A stretch of 64,000 nt of DNA from CAYMZZ01 sp047600605 (lineage in GTDB: Bacteria > Bacteroidota > Bacteroidia > Chitinophagales > Chitinophagaceae), in contig JASGKK010000002.1 in the NCBI GenBank assembly GCA_047600605.1, forward strand, positions 620,001 to 684,000, written 5' to 3'. This document shows positions 55,705 to 64,000 of the stretch, one piece after another. Both the position numbers and the translations under genes were made by a program. Position 1 is the first letter of the stretch. Every line of letters begins with the position of its first letter. A model generated the notes under the pieces. It saw only the letters and a program-made list of their open reading frames with translations, was not told the DNA's origin and searched no databases.

Positions 55705-58700
55705 ATGACAATAAAAAGAACTATTGCCATAGCAGGCTTTGTATTGCTTACAGGTACCTGTGCTATGGCGCAAACGGCAGTCAATGATTGGGAAAATCCT
55801 TCGATCCAATCTCTGAATACTGTAACACCGCATGCATACTTTGTACCTTATGCAACAGAAGATGCTGCAATAAAAGAAACAGCTTCTCCCTTCGTACGCT
55901 CATTAAACGGTCTTTGGTCGTTCAAAATAGTGAAAACACCTGCCGAACGCCCGTTGAATTTTTATGAAGCGAACTATGATGTAAGTACCTGGGAAAAAAT
56001 AAAAGTCCCCGCCAACTGGCAGACAGAAGGTAAGGATAGCTATATTTTTACAGATGTGGAATATCCCATTCCTGTGAATCCCCCCTTTGTACCCAAAGAT
56101 TTTAATCCGGTAGGCTCCTACAAAAGAACATTCGATCTGCCGCGTGACTGGAAAGGGAAAAATATTTTCATCCGTCTGGGCGCGGTCAATTCATTTTTCT
56201 ATTTATGGATCAACGGAAAATATGCTGGCCTCAGCAAAGACAGTAAAACACCTGCAGAATTTGACATCACACCCTATATCGTTCCCGGTAAGAATTCCGT
56301 AGCCTTACAGGTGTTTCGCTTCAGCGATGGCACTTATCTCGAAGGTCAGGATATGTGGAAGCTGAGCGGAATTGAAAGAGATATAGACCTGATAGCCCGC
56401 CCCAAAACGGCTATCCAGGATTTTTTTGTAAAAGCCGGATTGGATAATAATTATGAGAACGGGTTGCTGGATATTCATATTTCCATGAGCCGGGATCCGG
56501 TCACATCTGCCAGGCAATCCTTACGTATCAAATTAATAGATGATGCCTCGGGAAAGATGGTCTATAACCAGCAGGTCCCGCTTAATAAAAAGGATTTTCA
56601 ACTTGCCGGCATCATTTCTTCTGTAAGAAAATGGAGTGCAGAAACTCCAAACCTGTACTCGCTTTATATTACGCAGTTAGACAATAAAGGAAATATAATT
56701 GAATCGATTGTGCACAAAACAGGTTTCCGGACAACGGAGATAAAGCATGGATTGTTTCTTATTAATGGCAAAGCCATCAAGTTGAAAGGGGTAAACAGGC
56801 ATGAGCATAATATGTATACTGCCAAGATTATTACGCCCGATCAGATGGTTGAGGAGATAAGGGTCATGAAGCAGTTTAATATCAATGCCGTTCGGACCAG
56901 TCATTATCCCAATAGCGAGACCTGGTATAAACTCTGTGATCAGTACGGCATTTACCTCGTGGATGAAGCCAATATTGAATGTGATGGAATGAGCATGTCG
57001 CCGATAAAAACATTATCAGATAAGCCGGAATGGAAAAATGCTTACCTGCACCGTACCATGCGCATGTTTGAAAGGGATAAAAACTTTTGCAGCATCATTA
57101 CCTGGTCTTTGGGTAATGAAAGCGAATTTGGCGACAATTTTATTGCCACTTACCAGTATTTGAAATCGAAAGATAATACACGCCCGGTACAATATGAGCC
57201 GGCGCAGCGCACTCCCTATTCAGATATCGTAGCTCCCATGTACCGCTCATTGAATGTAATGATGGAATATGTAAAAGAATGGCGTGCCAAACCCTATATT
57301 CAATGTGAATATGCGCACATGATGGGCAATAGCGGCGGTGATCTCAAAGACTACTGGGATTTAATATATAAGTATGATCAGTTGCAGGGTGGTTTTATCT
57401 GGGATTTTGCGGATCAGACATTTAAGATAAAGGATGATAAGGGACGTGCTATCTGGGGGTATGGACGCGACATGGGCAATGTAGGTGCCACCAGCGATAC
57501 GAGTTTTTGTGCCGACGGCTTATTCGCTGCTGACCATACGCCGCATCCACAGGCATTTGAGTTAAAAAAGGTGTACCAGTATATCCATTTTCAACCAGTG
57601 GATTTTAGCGCAGGACTAATAAAGATCACCAACCGGTACGATTTTACCAAACTCGACCAATTCGATTTTTACTGGACAGTAAAAGCCGATGGAAAAGTGG
57701 TGGCTAAAGGAAAATTGCCCACTGTAGATTTACAACCCGGCGCTTCCGGTAACTATAAGATTGACATTCCCGCCTTTACTATACAGCCCCAGACGGAGTA
57801 TTTCCTGGACATTGAAGCAATTTTAAAATCTGCCCAACCATTGTTACCGGCAGGTTATTGCGTAGCTACCGAACAATTCCAGCTTCCTTACTTCAGCACA
57901 GAAGAGCCGGTACGAAATAATGATCAGGCTCTTTTGAAAAAGAACGAAGCCGGCGGGCTGGTCTCATTTAGTACTGATAATTTCTCCGTTGGCTTCAGTA
58001 AAAAAGACGGTTGGCTTTACAGCTATCAGTTGCAAGGCACGGAACTGGTACAACAGGCATTGCAGCCGCATTTCTGGCGGGCAGCTACGGATAACGATAT
58101 CGGCAACAGCCAGCAGATGCGGTGTGCCGTATGGGAAAATGTACTGCGCAATGCACGCCTCGATTCTTTTGTGGCGGAACAACAAAACGCTGGTCAATGG
58201 CGTATTACAACACAACATTATTTTCCGGATGTAGATGCAAAGTATCAGGTAGTGTATGTTGTCAATGCTGCCGGAGATGTGCAGGTGTCAGTAAAAATGA
58301 TTGCCGGTAGTAACTATCAGCCTGAATTGCCAAGATTTGGTATGCGGATGATCTTAAACAGCGACTATAATAAAGTTACCTGGTTAGGGCGTGGTCCTTT
58401 TGATAATTATAGCGATCGTAAATATGCTGCCCGCGTAGATCTGTATACAATGTCTGCCGATTCATTGTTTCATCCCTATGCACGGGCGCAGGAAAGCGGC
58501 TACAGAACGGATGTGCGCTGGATAGGCCTTACAAATCAGTCAGGGGCTGGATTGATGGCTATTGGGCAATCGCTTATAAGTAGCGGAGTACTTCACTTTA
58601 ATATGAACAGGCTGGATTTCGACCGGCATGCAGCACAAAACAATCACGGAGGCTCCATGAGCAACGAAGACCTGATCTGGTGGAATATCGACTACGGACA

Positions 58701-58836
58701 ATCCGGTGTAGCCGGCGATAATGCCTGGGGAGCCAAACCCCATGCGGAATACCAGCTGCCCTATAAGGATTATGAATATAAATTCACTTTACGTCCTGTT
58801 TTGAAAAATGACGTGATGATAAACAAAGCAAAATAG
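55705..58836 (+). CDS. GH2 beta-galactosidase (LacZ-like), secreted
   Basis: About 1,043 residues from ATG 55705 (signal peptide MTIKRTIAIAGFVLLTGTCAMAQ); the open frame begins at 55678. Domains: N-terminal sugar-binding jelly roll (LNGLWSFKIVKTPAERP... VPANWQTEGKD), Ig-like domain, TIM barrel (~330-620) and the C-terminal beta-gal small chain. Acid/base Glu472 is in WSLGNESEFGDN and nucleophile Glu535 in PYIQCEYAHMMGN. It removes terminal beta-galactose in the periplasm or on the surface. It is 6 bp upstream of the GH63 gene, so the two enzymes are made together. Confidence 0.92.
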   Translation: MTIKRTIAIAGFVLLTGTCAMAQTAVNDWENPSIQSLNTVTPHAYFVPYATEDAAIKETASPFVRSLNGLWSFKIVKTPAERPLNFYEANYDVSTWEKIKVPANWQTEGKDSYIFTDVEYPIPVNPPFVPKDFNPVGSYKRTFDLPRDWKGKNIFIRLGAVNSFFYLWINGKYAGLSKDSKTPAEFDITPYIVPGKNSVALQVFRFSDGTYLEGQDMWKLSGIERDIDLIARPKTAIQDFFVKAGLDNNYENGLLDIHISMSRDPVTSARQSLRIKLIDDASGKMVYNQQVPLNKKDFQLAGIISSVRKWSAETPNLYSLYITQLDNKGNIIESIVHKTGFRTTEIKHGLFLINGKAIKLKGVNRHEHNMYTAKIITPDQMVEEIRVMKQFNINAVRTSHYPNSETWYKLCDQYGIYLVDEANIECDGMSMSPIKTLSDKPEWKNAYLHRTMRMFERDKNFCSIITWSLGNESEFGDNFIATYQYLKSKDNTRPVQYEPAQRTPYSDIVAPMYRSLNVMMEYVKEWRAKPYIQCEYAHMMGNSGGDLKDYWDLIYKYDQLQGGFIWDFADQTFKIKDDKGRAIWGYGRDMGNVGATSDTSFCADGLFAADHTPHPQAFELKKVYQYIHFQPVDFSAGLIKITNRYDFTKLDQFDFYWTVKADGKVVAKGKLPTVDLQPGASGNYKIDIPAFTIQPQTEYFLDIEAILKSAQPLLPAGYCVATEQFQLPYFSTEEPVRNNDQALLKKNEAGGLVSFSTDNFSVGFSKKDGWLYSYQLQGTELVQQALQPHFWRAATDNDIGNSQQMRCAVWENVLRNARLDSFVAEQQNAGQWRITTQHYFPDVDAKYQVVYVVNAAGDVQVSVKMIAGSNYQPELPRFGMRMILNSDYNKVTWLGRGPFDNYSDRKYAARVDLYTMSADSLFHPYARAQESGYRTDVRWIGLTNQSGAGLMAIGQSLISSGVLHFNMNRLDFDRHAAQNNHGGSMSNEDLIWWNIDYGQSGVAGDNAWGAKPHAEYQLPYKDYEYKFTLRPVLKNDVMINKAK

Positions 58837-58841
58837 GGAAG

Positions 58842-60818
58842 ATGATGGTAACAAAATATGTAAGAAGGAATGGTGTCCTTCTGGCAGTGAGCCTGCTGGC
58901 ATTGACCATGACCAAAGTTCAGGCGCAGCCACGCAGTGGTTTTGCAAATGTGCTGGACCTGACAGATACGCTCAGCAACAGGCAGTTTATTACACCCTCG
59001 GTATTTAGCGATATGGGCGCATGGCATGCATATGCCCTGCCGGCGACAAAAGAAAGTTATGGTGGGTTTACGGGCCCGCTGCTGATGGATATGCGGGGGA
59101 CCTGGCTGGCGAAGGATTTTGCACAATTGCAAATTACTGTAGATGGGAAGACTGTAGATTTATCCAATGCCAGGACGTCGGCCGATTATTTTCCCGGCAT
59201 GTTGCAGCAAACACTGACGCTGGATAATGTAAAAATTGTAATGCAACTGATCTTTGTATCAGGCCGGCAGGCATTGATCAATACAAAGATCACCAATACC
59301 GGAGCCGTTGAGCAAACCCTGGTAATAGCCTTCCAGGGGAAATTATTGAATAAAGATGCAGGCATAGCAGATAATGATCATGCAGTAAAAGTAAATTTTG
59401 GTAAAAGCCAGAACTATTTCCTTATTCAGTATGCAGGGAAGGAGAGCCCCACGATCAGTACGAACGGGAAAGAATACACCGCAACATACAGGCCGGTACT
59501 GTTGAAGAAACAACAGAGCATGGAGTTGCTGCAGGAGCAATCGTTTTATGGAGCCGGTGAACAGGAACGTGCTGCAGGGTTTAATTTCTCAACTGAATTA
59601 AAAAGGAATGAAACCCGCTGGAATCAATACCTGTCAAAATATTTTTCCAGGACTCCGGGGTTAAGCGCTGCTAAAAAAAGGCTTGCTGTAAAAAGTATCG
59701 TCACATTAATGACCAACTGGCGCAGTGCATTCAAAGATATCCTGCACGATGGTGTTTTCCCGTCTGTCAGCTACCAGGGATTTTATGGTGTATGGAGTTG
59801 GGATAGCTGGAAACAGGCTGTAGGGCTGGCGTATTTTAACACAACGCTGGCACAGGAAAATATTCGCAGCATGTTTGACTACCAGGACGAACACGGAATG
59901 GTGGCCGATTGTATCTATGCAGATAAATCAGAAAATAACTGGCGCGACACCAAAGCCCCATTGGCAGCATGGGCCGTATGGGAGGTCTTTGGTAAATCTG
60001 CAGATAAAAATTTTATCAGGGAAATGTACCCCAAACTGGTAGCTTACCATAAATGGTGGTATAAGAACAGGGATCATGATCAGAATGGATTATGCGAATA
60101 CGGATCCACTGATGGTACACGTATAGCTGCTGCATGGGAAAGCGGTATGGACAATGCGGTGCGGTTTGATAAAGCGGTTATGCTGCAGAATAATGCTGCT
60201 GCCTGGTCACTTAACCAGGAAAGTGTTGACCTGAACGCCTATCTGTATGCAGAGAAATTGTACCTCGCAAAACTGGCAATGAGCCTGGGAAGATCAAAGG
60301 AGGCCGGCAACTGGACAAAAGAAGCCGCAGCATTAAAACAAAAGATCAATCAGGCATTTTACGACCCTGCCAGGGGATATTATTACGATAAATTTGTGGG
60401 GAAAGATGAATTAATTACTATTGAAGGACCCGAAGGCTGGATACCTTTGTGGGCAGGTATTTCCGGTAAGCAGCAGGCAATGGCCGTTAGTAAGATAATG
60501 GGCGATGAGCGTAAATTTGATACCCACCTTCCATTGCCTACACTTACAGCCGATCACCCGGAGTTTAATCCAAAAAGAGGGTACTGGCGCGGACCGGTAT
60601 GGCTGGACCAGTTTTATTTTGGGATAAATGGATTGAAAAAGTACGGGTACAATTCACAGGCGAATGCGTTTACAGAAAAACTTTTAAAGAATGCAAAAGG
60701 ATTGTCAGCAGACCAGCCTATACACGAAAATTATCACCCTATGACCGGTGAACCTCTGAATTCTGCTAATTTCAGCTGGTCAGCCGCCCATATTTTAATG
60801 CTTTTACAATCGAAATAA
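58842..60818 (+). CDS. GH63 alpha-glucosidase (YgjK-like), secreted
   Basis: 658 residues with an export signal (VLLAVSLLALTMTKVQAQ). N-terminal beta-sandwich domain, then an (alpha/alpha)6 barrel with YGVWSWDSWKQAVGLAYFN (Asp321 candidate acid), DNAVRFDKAVML, GYWRGPVWLDQFYFGI, and IHENYHPMTGEP (Glu629 candidate base). This is the YgjK/GH63 layout. GH63 enzymes are inverting alpha-glucosidases; eukaryotic members cut alpha-1,2-linked glucose. It starts 6 bp after GH2 and is followed after 3 bp by the kinase/PLP gene. A GH37-like trehalase is less likely because the key trehalase signatures are missing. Confidence 0.8.
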   Translation: MMVTKYVRRNGVLLAVSLLALTMTKVQAQPRSGFANVLDLTDTLSNRQFITPSVFSDMGAWHAYALPATKESYGGFTGPLLMDMRGTWLAKDFAQLQITVDGKTVDLSNARTSADYFPGMLQQTLTLDNVKIVMQLIFVSGRQALINTKITNTGAVEQTLVIAFQGKLLNKDAGIADNDHAVKVNFGKSQNYFLIQYAGKESPTISTNGKEYTATYRPVLLKKQQSMELLQEQSFYGAGEQERAAGFNFSTELKRNETRWNQYLSKYFSRTPGLSAAKKRLAVKSIVTLMTNWRSAFKDILHDGVFPSVSYQGFYGVWSWDSWKQAVGLAYFNTTLAQENIRSMFDYQDEHGMVADCIYADKSENNWRDTKAPLAAWAVWEVFGKSADKNFIREMYPKLVAYHKWWYKNRDHDQNGLCEYGSTDGTRIAAAWESGMDNAVRFDKAVMLQNNAAAWSLNQESVDLNAYLYAEKLYLAKLAMSLGRSKEAGNWTKEAAALKQKINQAFYDPARGYYYDKFVGKDELITIEGPEGWIPLWAGISGKQQAMAVSKIMGDERKFDTHLPLPTLTADHPEFNPKRGYWRGPVWLDQFYFGINGLKKYGYNSQANAFTEKLLKNAKGLSADQPIHENYHPMTGEPLNSANFSWSAAHILMLLQSK

Positions 60819-60821
60819 TTT

Positions 60822-63130
60822 ATGCCGCTTCACCAGGAATCAGTACAGCAAATTGCTAAAACGTATTATAATATAGATGCCGTAGCCACCGCGCTGAATG
60901 GTTATGAAGAACAGAATTTTTTATTAAAGGCTGCTGACGGAAAAAAGTACATTTTCAAAGCTGCAGCTGGTAATATCAACCTGGCATTCATTAATGCGCA
61001 GATAGCGGTAACACAGCATCTGGCGCAAACACCCGTGCAGTCTTTTTTTCAGGAATATCTGTTGAATAGGGACGGCGCTGTTGTCTCGTTTTGCATACAG
61101 GAGAGTGAAGTGTATTATGTACGCATACTGACGTTCCTGGAAGGAACTTTCTGGGTGGATGAAAAGAGAAAAACACCGGTTTGTATGAAAGCCTGGGTAC
61201 ATTCCTTGGTTCAATGGACAAAGCGCTGAATGGGTTGTATCAGGAAGCAGTAGAGCGCTCTTATGAATGGGATATCAGCCGGGCATCCGACGCGGAGAAA
61301 GATCTGCATCATATCCGGGATCATGAAAAAAGAAGAGTGGCCTCCTATTTCCTGCTGCAGTTTCAAACAGAAGTGGTGCCGCATCTCTCCTCATTACGGA
61401 AAGCCTGTATTCATAATGATGCGAATGATTATAACGTATTGATACAAAACGGACGGGTAAGCGGCCTGATCGATTTCGGCGATATGGTATGGTCTGTATT
61501 GATCAATAACCTGGCCGTCGCCTGCACCTACGCCATGTTGCATACGGATGATCCTCTTTCCGTGGCATCGCATGTGGTAAGGGCTTATCACCAGCAATAC
61601 CCGTTGACAGTACAGGAAACGGATCTTTTGTACTACCTGATTGCTGCAAGGCTTTGTATCAGTGTAACGCAGTCGGCAGAAAAAGCATCACACAACAGCG
61701 ACAACGAACATCATTTTATTACCGAGCAACCTGCCTGGAGACTGTTATTTCAACTACTGCAAGCCAATCCTGTAAAAGCTTCTGATAGTTTTCGGAGGGT
61801 CTGTGACTTTGCTTCACTTATCGGGGAAGCCGAGGATCATGCATTATTATTGGCAGAAAGGAAAGAGCATGTTGGCCGCAACCTGAGTATCAGCTATAAT
61901 AAGCCTTTAAAGATTATTAAAGGGGCGCTTCAGTATTTGTACGATGACAGGGGTAATACCTTTATTGATTGTGTAAACAACGTAAGTCATGTGGGACATT
62001 GCCATCCGGTGCTGGTAAAAGCCATGCAGAAGCAAATAGCTACGCTCAATACCAATACACGCTATCTGAACGATGCGATGATGGATTACGCAAAAGCGCT
62101 CACAGCTAAGCTTCCCGCCCGGCTTTCGGTTTGTTATTTCACCAATTCGGGCAGTGAGGCCAATGACCTGGCGATAAGAATGGCAAGACATTTTACCCGT
62201 AAAAAAGACGTGATCGTATTGGACCATGCCTATCATGGCACCTCCACATTAGCGATTGAAATGAGCCCTTACAAGTTTGATGGCAAAGGTGGCGGCGGGC
62301 AGCAACCCTATATTCACAAAGCTGTTTCGCCGGATATGTACCGTGGCGATTATCAGTATGGTGATGCCAATGCCGGCGAGAAATACGCTGAAAGTGTACG
62401 GCATATTTTAAACACACTACAGCAAGACAATAAAGGTGCCGCGGCATTTATCTGCGAAACCTTACTGGGAGTGGGCGGACAGATTCCTTTGCCGGATGGC
62501 TATCTGAAAAAGGTATATGAGCATGTTCGTACATTTGGGGGCTTATGCATAGCCGATGAGGTACAGGTAGGGTTTGGCCGTGTTGGGGAGGCATTCTGGG
62601 GATTTGAATTGCAAGATGTGGAGCCGGATATAGTCGTACTGGGCAAACCTATAGGCAATGGCCATCCGCTGGCAGCAGTGGTCGTAACGGACGAAATAGC
62701 GAATGCGTTTAACAATGGCATGGAATATTTTAATACCTATGGAGGAAATCCCGTGTCGATGGTTACAGGCAATACCGTATTGAAAGTAATAGAAGAGGAA
62801 GCCATGCAAAATCATGCCCGGCAAACCGGAGCAGTTTTGCTGGAAGGGCTTAAAAAACTGATGGACAAATATGCCATTATTGGCGATGTGCGCGGTCATG
62901 GGCTTTTTGCAGGAGCAGAGTTTGTGAAAAACAGGCTTACAAAGGAACCTGCCGTGGCAGAAATTAATCTTGTAGTAGAAAAAATGAAAGAAAGGGGTTT
63001 TCTGCTCAGTACAGACGGGCCTTTGTATAATGTTCTGAAAATAAAACCACCATTGGTTTTTAATGAACAAAACGCCATGGATATGGTGGCGGCGCTGGAT
63101 GAGGTAATGAGCGAAAATCATATAAACTGA
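60822..63130 (+). pseudogene. fused APH-type kinase + class-III PLP phospho-lyase, one frameshift
   Basis: Starts at ATG 60822, 3 bp after GH63. Frame 1 runs to 61229; from ~61175 the correct continuation is in another frame (LYESLGTFLGSMDKALNG) to 63130. One missing base near CCGGTTTGTATG explains it. The N-terminal ~340 residues are an APH-type kinase (HNDANDYNVLIQNG, LIDFGDM). The rest is a class-III PLP enzyme: FTNSGSEANDLAIRMAR, HAYHG, CIADEVQVGFGR and the PLP lysine in VVLGKPIGNGHPL (codon 62645). This architecture occurs in hydroxylysine or ethanolamine kinase plus phospho-lyase pairs, where the lyase removes phosphate and ammonia. No signal peptide: cytoplasmic. The break may be a sequencing error, since all motifs are preserved. 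Confidence 0.85.
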
Positions 63131-63136
63131 TCAATT

Positions 63137-64000
63137 ATGCTGGATAGAATATTAGATGGACTTATGCAGCGCTATAAGGAGCGTGTACCGGATGTAAACG
63201 CGATCATCAGTGCGATGATAAAGGAGGGCGTTATTAAAAATGCCAGTGAGATTGAGAACGATCATATAGCTTTCCGTACCATGGGAGTAGAGAAACTGGG
63301 TATTCAATCTTTAGAAAAAGTATTCCTGCATTATGGATATCAGAAGAGGGAACATCTTTATTTTAAAGAGAAAAAACTGGATGCTTACTGGTATGCACCG
63401 CCGGCAAATAACTATCCGCGTATCTTCATCAGCGAATTGCGGGTAGGCGATCTGAGTGAAAATACACAAAAGATCATCCGCAGTTATACCGACGAAGTGC
63501 AGACCGATCCTGTTTCCCGGATCAATCTCGATGATGCAGCTGCAGTAGATCAATACCTGCATAGCGGTCTGTGGCGTACTCCCACACTGGAAGATTATAA
63601 CACGTTGCTTGCAGAAACGGAGTATGCCGCGTGGGTGATATTCAATCATTATTACCTCAATCATTTCACAGTCAGTGTTCACAATCTTCCCGATGGCTTC
63701 AATACCCTCGAAGAATTTAATGTGTTTCTGAAGCGCAATGGCTTTAAGCTGAATACAGCCGGAAGCGAGATTAAAAAAAGCCCTGATGGTAAACTGCTGC
63801 AGAGTTCTACCGTTGCCGAAATGATCGAGGCCTCCTTTGCAGGCGGCAAAAAGAAGATGATTGCAGGCTCTTATGTGGAGTTTGCCGAAAGAAAAGTACT
63901 GGATCAGTTCAGCCACCTGCCCAAGGAGCAAATACAACGTGAACACCGGCGTGAAGGTTTTGAAACGGGTAATGCCGACAAAATATTTGAAAGTACTTAT
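63137..64000 (+). CDS. DUF1338 / 2-oxoadipate dioxygenase-decarboxylase, partial at window end
   Basis: 288 codons are open from ATG 63137 to the window edge without a stop. MLDRILDGLMQRYKERVPDVNAI, NDHIAFRTMG (probable metal His), YWYAPPANNYPRIFISELRV and LNHFTVSVHNLPDGFNTLEEFN (second metal His) are features of the DUF1338 family. Its characterised members (HglS/YdcJ) convert 2-oxoadipate to 2-hydroxyglutarate in lysine breakdown. It lies 6 bp after the kinase/phospho-lyase gene, so it should be in the same operon. About 150-170 residues are missing at the C-terminus. Confidence 0.85.
   Translation, partial: MLDRILDGLMQRYKERVPDVNAIISAMIKEGVIKNASEIENDHIAFRTMGVEKLGIQSLEKVFLHYGYQKREHLYFKEKKLDAYWYAPPANNYPRIFISELRVGDLSENTQKIIRSYTDEVQTDPVSRINLDDAAAVDQYLHSGLWRTPTLEDYNTLLAETEYAAWVIFNHYYLNHFTVSVHNLPDGFNTLEEFNVFLKRNGFKLNTAGSEIKKSPDGKLLQSSTVAEMIEASFAGGKKKMIAGSYVEFAERKVLDQFSHLPKEQIQREHRREGFETGNADKIFESTY

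Noticed and set aside
58842..60818. Trehalase (GH37) for the GH63-like gene
   Set aside because: The barrel motifs YGVWSWDSW and IHENYHPMTG fit YgjK-type GH63 better, and the neighbours point to a glucosyl-galactose substrate rather than trehalose.
63311..63946. 211-codon minus-strand ORF near the right edge
   Set aside because: The plus strand is fully open and encodes recognisable DUF1338 motifs; the minus ORF is its shadow.

Overview
The window looks like a chromosomal segment of a Bacteroidota bacterium, most likely of the Chitinophaga/Niastella type. This rests on the SusC/SusD pair, the very large RHS proteins with the YYPFGM...NGKE...DPL core, TPR-LuxR type regulators, the lack of clear Shine-Dalgarno sequences, and IS66 and REP/RAYT elements. 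No rRNA, tRNA or CRISPR array was seen.

Left part (1-26.2 kb): two convergent secreted proteins share their first ~65 residues (8-1903 +, 2384-4264 -). A co-directional block follows: a beta-barrel-like protein (4510), an FN3-like secreted protein broken by one frameshift (6756-7867), a 2,625-residue SpvB/PA14-type protein (7896), a small secreted protein (15784) and a 3,067-residue RHS protein (16668-25871). The RHS protein carries eight tandem cysteine-rich repeats and ends in a CdiA-like PD-(D/E)XK nuclease tip. A small immunity candidate follows it (25897). I read this as the expressed polymorphic-toxin locus.

Middle part (26.2-47.5 kb): an IS66 copy with a doubly broken transposase separates the intact RHS gene from an array of silent or decaying cassettes. 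Each cassette is a piece of RHS core, a different C-terminal tip and its immunity gene, though several have lost the core, the tip or both. Tips include a GIY-YIG-like nuclease, an HHW...NH..WGH nuclease-like domain, an unclassified ELYRL domain, a PD-(D/E)XK nuclease, a papain-like protease paired with a lipoprotein immunity protein, and an HxH-type tip. Immunity-side genes include a SUKH remnant, an Imm26-like protein, a zinc-ribbon protein and several unclassified families. Two copies of a REP-flanked Y1 transposase (RAYT), solo REP hairpins, a ~120-bp intergenic repeat and a short palindrome inserted at one identical site in four cores are scattered through the array. They record duplication and recombination.

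Right part (47.6-64 kb): a lipoprotein alpha/beta hydrolase (-) and a TPR-HTH regulator (+) precede SusC/SusD genes, a strong terminator, and then a tightly packed run: GH2 beta-galactosidase, GH63 alpha-glucosidase, a fused APH-kinase/class-III PLP enzyme (split by one frameshift) and a DUF1338 (2-oxoadipate dioxygenase/decarboxylase) gene cut by the window end. These activities match, step by step, what is needed to strip and catabolise the collagen glycan Glc-alpha-1,2-Gal-beta-O-hydroxylysine. I regard this as the most interesting new hypothesis in the window. The RHS cassette bank is the second system.

Several otherwise normal genes are broken by single-base shifts (7.49, 27.48, 29.13, 45.57 and 61.18 kb). 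Some of these may be sequencing errors rather than real mutations.
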